Shown: positions 16,508 through 23,785, counted from the first letter of the stretch. The stretch is 30,273 bases of DNA from SIG644 sp045613985 (GCA_045613985.1 JAZLCA010000068.1:1-30273); one strand, 5' to 3'. Notes: generated by a model from the letters alone, not told the origin. Numbers and translations: made by a program.

Positions 16508-16543
16508 AGGTAATTCCTTTCTGCCGTGATTGTATAGGTAGAA

Positions 16544-17968
16544 TTAAGCCTGGGTGCCTGTCAGATATTCGTCGATTGCTTTGGCCGCAACCTTACCTGC
16601 ACCCATAGCTGAGATAACGGTGGCCGCGCCCGTAACGGCATCGCCTCCGGCATAGACCGCATCGCGCGAAGTCAAACCATCTTCATTGACAATAATCCCA
16701 CCGCGGCTGTTCACTTCCAGGCCGTCGGTCGTGGAATGGATCAGGGGATTAGGAGAAGTACCGATCGACATAATAACGGTATCTACGTCAAGGGTAAATT
16801 CACTATCCGGCACAACCACCGGGCGGCGTCTGCCTCTTTCGTCGGGGGCGCCAAGCTCCATTTTAACACAAGTCATTCCCTTTACAAAGCCGTTTTTAGG
16901 ATCTCTTGCGTCCTGTGTATTGTGATAGCCGAGGATCTCGACGGGATTGCAAAGCAGACGGAATTCAATTCCCTCCTCTTGTGCATGCTCGACCTCCTCG
17001 CGTCTGGCAGGAAGCTCCTCCATCGAACGACGATAGACAATATATACCTTTTCCGCACCGAGGCGAAGCGCCGTTCTTGCCGCGTCCATCGCGACGTTAC
17101 CGCCGCCAACAACCGCTACCTTGCCGCCCTTCATAATAGGCGTTTCGGGATTATCAAGATAGGATTTCATCAGGTTGCTTCTCGTCAGAAATTCGTTTGC
17201 GGAGTATACGCCGCAAAGAGCCTCACCCGGAATTCCCATAAAGTTGGGAAGTCCTGCGCCTGAGCCTATGAAAACGGCCTTATAGCCTTGCTCGAACAGC
17301 TCGTCAATGGTCAGTGTTTTGCCAATGACCACGTTGGTTTCGATCTTAACCCCAAGCTTTTTTAAGGTATCTACCTCTTTTGCCACAATCTTCTTGGGCA
17401 AGCGAAATTCGGGGATGCCGTATACAAGGACACCGCCTGCAGTGTGCAGAGCTTCAAATACGGTTACTTCATAGCCTTTTTTGGCAAGGTCACCCGCGCA
17501 GGTCAGTCCCGAGGGACCGGAACCAACCACGGCGACCTTGTGTCCGTTGCTTACGGGGCGGACAGGTTCTTCCATACAAAAGGTATTGTGCCAGTCAGCA
17601 ACAAAGCGCTCCAGACGTCCAATGCCGACGCTCTCGCCCTTGATGCCGCGCACGCATTTAGACTCACACTGTACCTCCTGCGGACAAACACGACCGCAAA
17701 CGGCGGGAAGCGAGGATGATTTTGTGATGATCTGATATGCGCCCTCAAAATCGCCTTCGCGGATCTTAGCGATAAATTCCGGGATGTGAATTTTCACGGG
17801 GCAGCCCGCAACGCAAGGCATATTTTTGCAGTTGAGGCATCGGTTTGCTTCGTCGATGGCCATCTCTTCCGTATATCCGAGGGCAACCTCGTCGAAGTTG
17901 TGTGCGCGCACCTTGGCATCCTGTACAGGCATCGCGTTTTTCGTAAGACTCATGTTTGCCTTTGCCAT
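16544..17968 (-). CDS. nfnB: NfnB: NADPH/4Fe-4S flavoprotein subunit of NADH-dependent ferredoxin:NADP oxidoreductase
   Basis: The 474-residue protein resembles the glutamate synthase small subunit, but beside an NfnA gene it is best read as NfnB. NfnAB is the electron-bifurcating enzyme that couples reduced ferredoxin and NADH oxidation to NADP reduction. The N-terminus carries two [4Fe-4S] motif sets: C44, C47, C52, C56 and C91, C95, C101, C105. A FAD-binding GSGPSGL follows around residue 150, and an NADPH-binding GGGNVAMDAARTALRLG in the middle. A second FAD contact (AGGDAVTGAATV) lies near the end. The start at 17968 has AGGAGG nine bases upstream, inside the end of nfnA; the nfnA stop and this ATG are separated by one base. 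The alternative, a sulfide dehydrogenase SudA, cannot be excluded from sequence alone. Confidence 0.9.
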   Translation of the reverse strand: MAKANMSLTKNAMPVQDAKVRAHNFDEVALGYTEEMAIDEANRCLNCKNMPCVAGCPVKIHIPEFIAKIREGDFEGAYQIITKSSSLPAVCGRVCPQEVQCESKCVRGIKGESVGIGRLERFVADWHNTFCMEEPVRPVSNGHKVAVVGSGPSGLTCAGDLAKKGYEVTVFEALHTAGGVLVYGIPEFRLPKKIVAKEVDTLKKLGVKIETNVVIGKTLTIDELFEQGYKAVFIGSGAGLPNFMGIPGEALCGVYSANEFLTRSNLMKSYLDNPETPIMKGGKVAVVGGGNVAMDAARTALRLGAEKVYIVYRRSMEELPARREEVEHAQEEGIEFRLLCNPVEILGYHNTQDARDPKNGFVKGMTCVKMELGAPDERGRRRPVVVPDSEFTLDVDTVIMSIGTSPNPLIHSTTDGLEVNSRGGIIVNEDGLTSRDAVYAGGDAVTGAATVISAMGAGKVAAKAIDEYLTGTQA

Positions 17969-17969
17969 G

Positions 17970-18824
17970 TCACTGTACCTCCTTTTGAAAGAGATTGCAG
18001 GTCTGCTCGTGCTTATGTCTTTCGAACGCCGAATACATTCTGCTGCGTGCCATTGCCTCATCAAAATCGATCTCATAACCGTTAAAATCGGGACCGTCCA
18101 CGCAGGCAAACTTGGTGACCTTCTTGCCGTCCACGTTGAGTGTCAGGCGGCAACCGCCACACATTCCCGTGCCGTCGATCATAATCGGGTTCATAGATGC
18201 GGTAACGGGCGTGCCGAAGGGCTTGGCCGCCTCAACAACGAATTTCATCATAATGAGGGGACCGATGGTGATGATCATATCGAATGTTTCGCCAGTTTCC
18301 AGCATCTCCTTCAAAGGCACCGTAACGTTGCCCTTTTCACCATAAGATCCGTCGTCGGTCATGATGCGGAGCCGATCCGTGCAAGCCTTGAACTCGTCTT
18401 CAAGGATAACAAGATCTTTGTTTCTAAAGCCGATAATACCGGTGACGTCCGCCCCCATTTGGTGCAGCGCCTCGGCAATAGGCATAGCGATGGCGCAGCC
18501 GACACCGCCGCCAACGATACATACTTTTTTCAGTCCGTCAAGATGCGTTGCCACCCCGAGAGGGCCGACGAAATCCTGAAGGCAGTCGCCCGCTTGCTTG
18601 TGAGAAAGCTTTTCGGTGGTCGCACCAACGATCTGATATATAATTTTAACCGTACCTTCTTTTTTATTCACGCCCGCAACGGTCAGCGGAATTCTCTCGC
18701 CGTCTTCATCGACACGTAAAATAATAAACTGCCCCGGGCGTGCTTTATTCGCCACGAGAGGTGCTTCCACCTGAAGCTGTACCACCGTGGGATTCAATAT
18801 TTTCTTTTCAACAATTCTGTACAT
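17970..18824 (-). CDS. nfnA: NfnA: FAD/2Fe-2S subunit of NADH-dependent ferredoxin:NADP oxidoreductase
   Basis: The 284-residue protein has the ferredoxin-reductase fold of dihydroorotate dehydrogenase electron-transfer subunits. The FAD domain runs to about residue 95 (RPGQFIILRVDEDGERIPLT). The NAD domain starts at VCIVGGGVGCAIAMPIAEAL. The [2Fe-2S] site reads D-GTGM-C-GG-C, with a third Cys in FACVDGPDF. The Asp plus three Cys arrangement is the one known for NfnA/SudB proteins. In the complex this subunit takes NADH and passes electrons to ferredoxin and to the NfnB flavin. It is the first gene of the unit, with a GGAG ribosome binding site seven bases from the ATG and a clear promoter. 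SudB is the alternative name in sulfide dehydrogenases. Confidence 0.9.
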   Translation of the reverse strand: MYRIVEKKILNPTVVQLQVEAPLVANKARPGQFIILRVDEDGERIPLTVAGVNKKEGTVKIIYQIVGATTEKLSHKQAGDCLQDFVGPLGVATHLDGLKKVCIVGGGVGCAIAMPIAEALHQMGADVTGIIGFRNKDLVILEDEFKACTDRLRIMTDDGSYGEKGNVTVPLKEMLETGETFDMIITIGPLIMMKFVVEAAKPFGTPVTASMNPIMIDGTGMCGGCRLTLNVDGKKVTKFACVDGPDFNGYEIDFDEAMARSRMYSAFERHKHEQTCNLFQKEVQ

Positions 18825-18908
18825 CTCATATCTCCGTCACAGCCGCCTTTGGCGCTGTATTGATAAATCCGGCAAACACGCAGAATTTCCCATGTGCCGT
18901 ACCTTGTT

Positions 18909-18937
18909 ATTATACCACACATCCACCTACAATTCAA
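18909..18937 (-). promoter_or_regulatory. Sigma-A promoter of nfnA-nfnB-pyk
   Basis: TTGAAT (18932-18937), a 17-bp spacer and TATAAT (18909-18914). I see no full Rex-type palindrome (TTGTTAA...TTAACAA) at it. Confidence 0.82.
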
Positions 18938-18967
18938 GTATTATTTGAAATTCCCCCTACAATAAAC

Positions 18968-19002
18968 AAAGGATAGGCCGCTGATACTTTGGCCTATCCT
19001 TT
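18968..19002 (-). terminator. Probable terminator of the six-gene TetR operon
   Basis: A perfect 12-bp stem (AAAGGATAGGCC / GGCCTATCCTTT) with an 11-base loop is followed on the minus strand by TTTGTTTATT. It lies about 150 bp beyond the last stop of the operon and just before the nfnA promoter. Confidence 0.65.
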
Positions 19003-19150
19003 ATTATTACGCGTCAATACCAAACGGAACGCGATACAACAATTCTTTGTTTTTTGGCTCGCCCAACACCTTTTGAAAAGGTCAGCCTATTCGCACCGGA
19101 TTGCCAATGGCTTGTCCTAATCAAAGCAAGAGCGCGTTGTATCGTACCGC

Positions 19151-19795
19151 TCAACGATCGACGTATTGTTCCCCGCCGCAAAGCTTCAGATCCGCAAGTC
19201 CATTCTTATGGAGCAGGACCGTGCCCGCCAAAAACGATCCTTGTCCGACGACATTGACACCCTCAGCGATCCAGTTCATCGACGCCTGGGCAAAATCCTG
19301 ACTGGACAGATAACCCATGCAAAGCGAGCAGACAAAAGAGATGGCAAACACACCGATCAAGGCAGGCTTTTTGAGTTTGGTAGATAAAATGCACAGAACG
19401 GTATCCATAATACCAAGTCCTGCAACCATCAAACCAACGAATAAAAAGGTTCCGGAAAACACAGGGGGGGCGACGGCCAAAAGCGGCGTTTTAGTCTGCT
19501 TGTGCACAAGCATGGCAAGGATGCCGATACCCGCCAGCAAAAAGCCCAGAGATTGGACGGGGAAAAACATCGCATTGAGTGCTTCAAAATCACAAACTCC
19601 CGAGGCATACAACAGCTTCCACGTTGCTTTGAGTGCGCCCGCCACAGACACGTTGATCATGCCCGCCGAAAACAGAGCAAACGCGCCCTTACCCATTTTG
19701 TTGTAAAGATCCCGAAGAAGAATAACAGATGCAATAGCAAAAAAGGCAACGGGAATATAGTCGACCAGTGCCATGCCGATGGAAAAGTCATTCAT
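19151..19795 (-). CDS. Unknown polytopic membrane protein, last gene of the TetR operon
   Basis: I do not recognise this 214-residue protein. It has about six hydrophobic segments (for example YIPVAFFAIASVILL, LGFLLAGIGILAMLV and FLFVGLMVAGLGIMDTVLCI), with short polar loops and a soluble tail ending LKLCGGEQYVDR. There is no obvious catalytic motif. The start at 19795 has AGGAG eight bases upstream. It lies 20 nt behind the DUF1295-like gene, so it is the distal gene of the operon. The segment count and lack of large loops would fit a transporter-like or accessory membrane protein. That is inference only. Confidence 0.8.
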   Translation of the reverse strand: MNDFSIGMALVDYIPVAFFAIASVILLRDLYNKMGKGAFALFSAGMINVSVAGALKATWKLLYASGVCDFEALNAMFFPVQSLGFLLAGIGILAMLVHKQTKTPLLAVAPPVFSGTFLFVGLMVAGLGIMDTVLCILSTKLKKPALIGVFAISFVCSLCMGYLSSQDFAQASMNWIAEGVNVVGQGSFLAGTVLLHKNGLADLKLCGGEQYVDR

Positions 19796-19815
19796 ACAGA
19801 TATCTCCTTTTCGTA

Positions 19816-20628
19816 TCAGCTCTTTTTGTTAAGGTGATAGATGGGAACAAGAGGCAGAATGATGGGTGTCTTGTTAGCGTAGGTATTGTATTCCTCGTTT
19901 TCTCCGTAACGCGCCATCTGGCGTTTTTCCAAACGCTGTGCGCCGTTAAACATAATGTAAACAATGCAAACGTAGGCCAAGCACGCGGTGATCCACTGAC
20001 CGATCGTTTGGTAAGCGGTGATGCCGCTGATAAACACGCCGGTCCAGAAAATGATCTCACCCAGATAGTTCGGGCAGCGGCACATCTTGTAAAGGCCTTT
20101 GGTCGCGACCATGTCGGGACGCTCCTTTTTCTGCGCCGATTTCTGCTTGTCCGCAACCGACTCAAGAATCAAACCGAACAGCGAGACGGCAAAACCGATC
20201 ACGGGAACAACAATATCGGTCGCACCGTTATCAAAACGGAACAGCATGGGGCTGACCTGGGCGGTATACAGCACGGAAACCGACACCCAAATGGTGGCAA
20301 GCACGAATACGGGCATCTTCTTTTCATTGTTTTTTGCCAGCGTATCCTTGGCAACGTCAGTCTTGCGGAAGGAAACGTTCTTCCATTCGCGGATCAGCAA
20401 AAAGCCGGACAAACGAACGCCGTACGCGATAAACAAGGCGCAAGTAACGACCATGATCCACCAAGGCGTTGCGCCGGGATCAAGCAAGTACATGACCAAA
20501 ACGGCAATACCGCCACCTGCAACGGCAAAACCATAGCCAATAGAAAGAAAATAAACAAACTTATAGAAGCCGACGGCGCACATAACGGCGCAAACGGCCA
20601 ATAAAATTCCAAGCAAATCCCAAGGCAT
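19816..20628 (-). CDS. DUF1295/steroid-5-alpha-reductase-like membrane enzyme
   Basis: The 270-residue protein has about seven membrane segments. Its C-terminal signature is shared by DUF1295 proteins, steroid 5-alpha-reductases and isoprenylcysteine methyltransferases: ATKGLYKMCRCPNYLGEIIF, where most relatives read RHPNY-GE. It is followed by RLEKRQMARYGENEEYNTYA and an LPLVP end block. Relatives either reduce an enone double bond with NADPH or methylate a lipid-like substrate with S-adenosylmethionine. The sequence alone does not say which. It starts one base after the upstream stop, with GGAGG eight bases before the ATG, so it is tightly coupled to the SDR-like gene. The substrate should be hydrophobic given the fold. 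Arg-His is replaced by Arg-Cys in the signature, a deviation worth noting. Confidence 0.83.
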   Translation of the reverse strand: MPWDLLGILLAVCAVMCAVGFYKFVYFLSIGYGFAVAGGGIAVLVMYLLDPGATPWWIMVVTCALFIAYGVRLSGFLLIREWKNVSFRKTDVAKDTLAKNNEKKMPVFVLATIWVSVSVLYTAQVSPMLFRFDNGATDIVVPVIGFAVSLFGLILESVADKQKSAQKKERPDMVATKGLYKMCRCPNYLGEIIFWTGVFISGITAYQTIGQWITACLAYVCIVYIMFNGAQRLEKRQMARYGENEEYNTYANKTPIILPLVPIYHLNKKS

Positions 20629-20629
20629 A

Positions 20630-21496
20630 TTACTTTACCTCCGTTCCAAAGTAGCACTTAATGTATTCAGCAAAGCTCTTATCTCCCACTTCGGTATCAC
20701 CGACCAAATCGTGGCTCAACGTCCACTTGGAGAACAGAATGATATCGTGCTTGCCCGCCTTTTTGATCTTGGGAAGGTTAGCAAGAATACCAAACAACCA
20801 AATCGGTGCCCATTTGATCGCAAGCGGCTTACCCGCGGCCTCAAAGCACATGGCGACCATTTGCTCATACGTATAGGTTTCTTTACCGCCGACGTTGTAA
20901 GTGGCGTTGGTATCATTCATGCGATCTACGATGAACTGTGCAAAATCGGGGCAATCGACCACGTTAGCCTTAACCTTGCCATAGCCCTTGAGCAACTGCA
21001 TCTCACCTTTGTCCACGTAAGGCTTAAACACCTTGGCAATATCGTAGAAATAGCCCGTGGGACGGTAGATGATCCAATCCATCTCTCCCTTTTTGATTTC
21101 CTCCTCAACAAGGTACTTCGCATGAAGCATGGGTACCTTTTCCGCGCCCGGCTCGTCGCAGGAAATGACCGAAACGTAATTAAATTTCTTAACCCCTGCG
21201 CGCTTGCACTCCTCGTACAGATTCATATTGCCCTTATAATCAATATCGTAGGCAGTAAAACGGGTGGACGCGCCGGTCAAACCAATGGTAGTAATAACGA
21301 TGTCCGCGCCGTCGCAAAGGCCCTTCAACGTTTCGGGATCGGTGGCATCGATTGCGCGGAAGGTGTATTTGCCCTCGCATCCATCAACAGCCGTTTCCTT
21401 AAGGTCGGCGGCTACGACCTCGTGACCTTGCGCACACAGCGCCTTGAGTATCTCCGCGCCCAGATTGCCAAAGGCACCTGCCAGTACAACTTTCAT
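20630..21496 (-). CDS. NAD(P)-binding SDR-like (NmrA/atypical) oxidoreductase
   Basis: The 288-residue protein begins MKVVLAGAFGNLGAEILKAL, with the extended-SDR dinucleotide motif GAFGNLG, and continues with ATDPETLKGLCDGADIVITT. It is an atypical SDR/NmrA-like protein. The usual catalytic YxxxK appears as HAKYLVEE, so the Tyr of the classical site is not where expected. The later part binds substrate (YRPTGYFYDIAKVFKPYV, then YNVGGKETYTYEQM). The C-terminus is unusual, ending in a hydrophobic ILFSKWTL region. Such proteins either reduce or isomerise small molecules or act as redox sensors. It sits between the flavin-reductase-like gene (12 nt) and the DUF1295-like gene (1 nt). The start has AGGAG. 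Confidence 0.88.
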   Translation of the reverse strand: MKVVLAGAFGNLGAEILKALCAQGHEVVAADLKETAVDGCEGKYTFRAIDATDPETLKGLCDGADIVITTIGLTGASTRFTAYDIDYKGNMNLYEECKRAGVKKFNYVSVISCDEPGAEKVPMLHAKYLVEEEIKKGEMDWIIYRPTGYFYDIAKVFKPYVDKGEMQLLKGYGKVKANVVDCPDFAQFIVDRMNDTNATYNVGGKETYTYEQMVAMCFEAAGKPLAIKWAPIWLFGILANLPKIKKAGKHDIILFSKWTLSHDLVGDTEVGDKSFAEYIKCYFGTEVK

Positions 21497-21508
21497 GTCA
21501 ATTCTCCT

Positions 21509-22435
21509 TTATTTCTTGTTTTTTTCTTTGGATCTCTTATCATTGATGATCTGCATATGCTCGGCAGTAATCAGTTCAACGCCGTTTTCCTTGGCCCAGG
21601 TAACACATCCCTTTAAAACCAACGGCAAAAATACGCGCGGAACACCCAAAATGGTGGTAAGTGCTTCATCGGTAAATTTAACTTTATCGTCCGCGCGGTC
21701 AGCCGCATAACGTACCGACTCCAAGGTGGCCTGACGCACCTGCAACAATTCCGCCTTCATTCTGGTCTTTCGATGGAACCAGAAATTCTTAGAATCGCGG
21801 TAACCGTAATCCACGGGAAGCGGGGGGAAATCCTTGGCGCGCACACCGTTGACGATCGCGTCGCTGTACTTCTTTTTCATCAGGATCTTGTCGACACGAA
21901 GAATAAAGTGAGCGCCAAACTTAGAGGTAATACCGTTGAAATCGTGATAAGGAGCCTCGTATCCGTTGAGTTCCCCCGGCATATCCTTGTCTGCACCGTC
22001 CAGCTCGCGCATCCACGTGCATTCAATCGCTTCGATCGCGTCGGTCAGCACCATCGGACGGGCCTCTCCCGTCTCTTCTTCGATCAAGCTCTTTTCCAGT
22101 TTGAAATTACATTTGGGCATCTTGTCCTCGGGCTTGTCTCCGGGCCAGGACAATTTGACTGCCTCCTTGAAGGTAGAGGGCTTATCGTCGATGAAATTCA
22201 ACGTGCATTTACCGTTGCGCAAAATATTCTGCGCGGTATTGGAGGAATTGCGGCAACACAACAGCATGGCATAATAATCCTTACCTGCCACGTAGTAGGG
22301 CTGCACCAGCGAATACGGACCAAGATTGGTCGTTCCGTCCTCGCACAGTGTGCTGATGATGACGGTGGGCATCGGGAAATACAGAGAGGTCTGATAGAAA
22401 TTATCCACGATGCGAAGATTTTCAAAGCTGCTCAT
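21509..22435 (-). CDS. Flavin-reductase-like FMN-binding split-barrel protein with C-terminal helical extension
   Basis: The first 210 residues match the flavin reductase-like split-barrel fold: an FMN-binding core with PMPTVIISTLCEDGTTNLGP and then SSNTAQNILRNGKCTLNFI. Proteins of this type bind FMN and pass electrons from NAD(P)H or act on a bound substrate. The last 60 residues (VKFTDEALTTILGVPRVFLP, then LVLKGCVTWAKENGVELITA) look like the small helical PCP_red domain found at the end of protochlorophyllide reductase subunits and in unrelated iron-sulfur proteins. That part of the call is my recognition and needs a profile search. The start at 22435 is plausible, with GGAG-type bases upstream. 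It lies 25 nt behind the TetR gene. Confidence 0.85.
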   Translation of the reverse strand: MSSFENLRIVDNFYQTSLYFPMPTVIISTLCEDGTTNLGPYSLVQPYYVAGKDYYAMLLCCRNSSNTAQNILRNGKCTLNFIDDKPSTFKEAVKLSWPGDKPEDKMPKCNFKLEKSLIEEETGEARPMVLTDAIEAIECTWMRELDGADKDMPGELNGYEAPYHDFNGITSKFGAHFILRVDKILMKKKYSDAIVNGVRAKDFPPLPVDYGYRDSKNFWFHRKTRMKAELLQVRQATLESVRYAADRADDKVKFTDEALTTILGVPRVFLPLVLKGCVTWAKENGVELITAEHMQIINDKRSKEKNKK

Positions 22436-22460
22436 AGTCGTTCTCCTTTTGCATTTATAT

Positions 22461-22964
22461 TTATTTTATAATTTTCATTAAGATATCCAACAGCTGTTCA
22501 AAGGGGACTCCCGCCATCGTCCAGGTCAACAACGACTCCGCGACAAAATCCGCCCGGAAAGCGTCCTGCGTAACGTCAAGCAACAGCGAAGCCAACTGCC
22601 CCCGTAATTGCTTGTGCCGTTGAGAAAAAGCGGTGGCAAAAACCTTGACTGCCTCCGCATCCTCAAACAAAACGCGGTGCTTGTCCGAAAATCGCAGCAA
22701 GGCATCGTATATGGCACGCAGTACTTGTTCGGGCTGTGTGGGAGAAACGGATCTTGCCTGTTCCACGCATGCCTGCCAATCCGTCAACATAAAGGTTGCC
22801 ACCAGCATGTCCTTGGAGGGAAAATAGTTATAAACCGTTCCGACGCCGATGCCGCAGGCCGCCGCTACCGACCGAATGGTCGTATTGGAATAGCCCCGCT
22901 CGGATATTTGGCGCTGCGCCTCCTCCAGTAGCCGATCACGGACATTTTGTATGATTTTGGGCAT
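22461..22964 (-). CDS. TetR/AcrR-family transcriptional regulator
   Basis: The 167-residue protein has the TetR DNA-binding helix-turn-helix at its N-terminus (TTIRSVAAACGIGVGTVYNY, then FPSKDML). A helical ligand-binding and dimerisation part follows (ALLRFSDKHRVLFEDAEAVK). It is the second gene of a six-gene unit and only three bases behind the hydrolase stop. It probably autoregulates the unit through the palindrome at 23739-23750. The ribosome binding site is a modest AAAGGA about nine bases from the ATG. TetR proteins usually lose DNA binding when a hydrophobic ligand enters the C-terminal pocket, which fits an operon that handles such a compound. The ligand is not known. Confidence 0.93.
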   Translation of the reverse strand: MPKIIQNVRDRLLEEAQRQISERGYSNTTIRSVAAACGIGVGTVYNYFPSKDMLVATFMLTDWQACVEQARSVSPTQPEQVLRAIYDALLRFSDKHRVLFEDAEAVKVFATAFSQRHKQLRGQLASLLLDVTQDAFRADFVAESLLTWTMAGVPFEQLLDILMKIIK

Positions 22965-22967
22965 ATA

Positions 22968-23720
22968 TTACTTTCCTTTCTTTCCATCGGCAACGATCAT
23001 CGACATCACCGCATCTGCAGTCCGCATCAACTGCTCGCGCCCTGAAATCGTCGCCTCCCCGTCCCCTCGTTGTATACCATACATACCGAAATAGGCATGA
23101 CATCCGCCTTCAATAACAGTTTCGGTAAAACCGGAAGGCAGATTTTCCCTGTTCTTATCGTATTTGGCGCGATCCATTACCTGATCCTCACTCCCAAAAA
23201 CCGATAAGACCCTCAGGCCGCTGTCCGACAGATCCGCCGCCGAATAGGAACCGAGAAGGACCAATCCTTCAAACTCATCGGTATGCTTGCTCACATAAGA
23301 GGCAGCCATAGATCCGCCCAGCGAATGTCCGCCGATGTACCAGCGCTCCACTTGTGGGTAATAATCTTTCACACCATCCGCAGCATTGACATCCAACACC
23401 GCCAGATTGAAGGGCATTTTCAAGAGAATGCACAACAAACCCTTGGAAGCCAGCAAGCGCATCAAGGGGAGATAGGCCGTATATTCTACCTTACCACCGG
23501 GATAAAAAATGAATCCCGCCGTGACCTCATCGGGTACAAACGCGATGACACCCCGCTCCAACTGCTGTTGTTCGAACCCTGCCCCGAGCGCGAAGGCCTC
23601 GATGGCCTGCTCATCCGCACGGTAATAATCACTCACGTAAACAGCACATCCACCGGTCACAACAAGCAGAACGGCCAACAATATCAAAATTCGCTTTTTC
23701 CAACGGCCTATCTTATTCAT
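22968..23720 (-). CDS. Membrane-anchored alpha/beta hydrolase, first gene of the TetR operon
   Basis: The 250-residue protein has a basic N-terminus and a hydrophobic segment (ILILLAVLLVVTGGCAVYVS), which makes it a membrane-anchored or secreted protein. TGGC around Cys25 could serve as a lipobox, but the call is unsure. The alpha/beta hydrolase core shows the nucleophile elbow GGHSLGGS (S133), a likely acid in GSEDQ (D179) and the histidine in GGCHAYFG (H208), so the triad seems complete. It is of the dienelactone/Abhydrolase_5 type, able to hydrolyse esters or amides at the cell surface. The substrate is unknown. The start has GGGAG about eight bases upstream. As the first gene of the operon it could release the compound that the later genes reduce; this is speculation. 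Confidence 0.88.
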   Translation of the reverse strand: MNKIGRWKKRILILLAVLLVVTGGCAVYVSDYYRADEQAIEAFALGAGFEQQQLERGVIAFVPDEVTAGFIFYPGGKVEYTAYLPLMRLLASKGLLCILLKMPFNLAVLDVNAADGVKDYYPQVERWYIGGHSLGGSMAASYVSKHTDEFEGLVLLGSYSAADLSDSGLRVLSVFGSEDQVMDRAKYDKNRENLPSGFTETVIEGGCHAYFGMYGIQRGDGEATISGREQLMRTADAVMSMIVADGKKGK

Positions 23721-23738
23721 GATCTGCTCTCCCTTTTG

Positions 23739-23750
23739 TGAACCTGTTCA
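23739..23750 (-). promoter_or_regulatory. Palindrome at the TetR operon start (candidate operator)
   Basis: TGAAC-AG-GTTCA lies at the expected transcription start (near 23750), seven bases downstream of the -10. It is a good candidate for binding of the TetR protein encoded in the operon. It is not a LexA box, because the gap between GAAC and GTTC is 2 bp, not 4. Confidence 0.55.
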
Positions 23751-23756
23751 TTTAAT

Positions 23757-23785
23757 ATTATACCTCGCTCCCAAAACTTTGTCAA
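23757..23785 (-). promoter_or_regulatory. Sigma-A promoter of the six-gene TetR operon
   Basis: TTGACA (23780-23785) and TATAAT (23757-23762) with a 17-bp spacer, a perfect consensus. Confidence 0.9.

Larger units (their letters stand above)
18825..19150. other. 326-bp gap: nfnA promoter, hairpin, and an unexplained block
   Basis: The left third holds the nfnA promoter and a terminator-like hairpin. The remaining part, 19003-19150, has no credible gene. Read on the minus strand in frame with the preceding gene, it gives two stops and then GNPVRIG*PFQKVLGEPKNK, followed by a protein-like ELLYRVPFGIDA and a double stop. Nine-base inverted arms CGATACAAC (19032-19040) and GTTGTATCG (19136-19144) flank it. 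Inside lie small self-complementary pieces (ACCTTTTGAAAAGGT at 19068-19082, TTGG/CCAA at 19054-19066, GCCAATGGC). It may be a dispersed repeat, a coding remnant or a structured RNA; I cannot decide. Confidence 0.5.

Noticed and set aside
16544..17968. Calling the gene the small subunit of glutamate synthase (gltD).
   Set aside because: No large subunit is present, and the adjacent gene encodes an NfnA-type partner one base away, which fits NfnB far better.
23739..23750. A LexA (SOS) box before the hydrolase gene.
   Set aside because: The GAAC and GTTC halves are separated by 2 bp instead of 4, and the operon carries its own TetR regulator.
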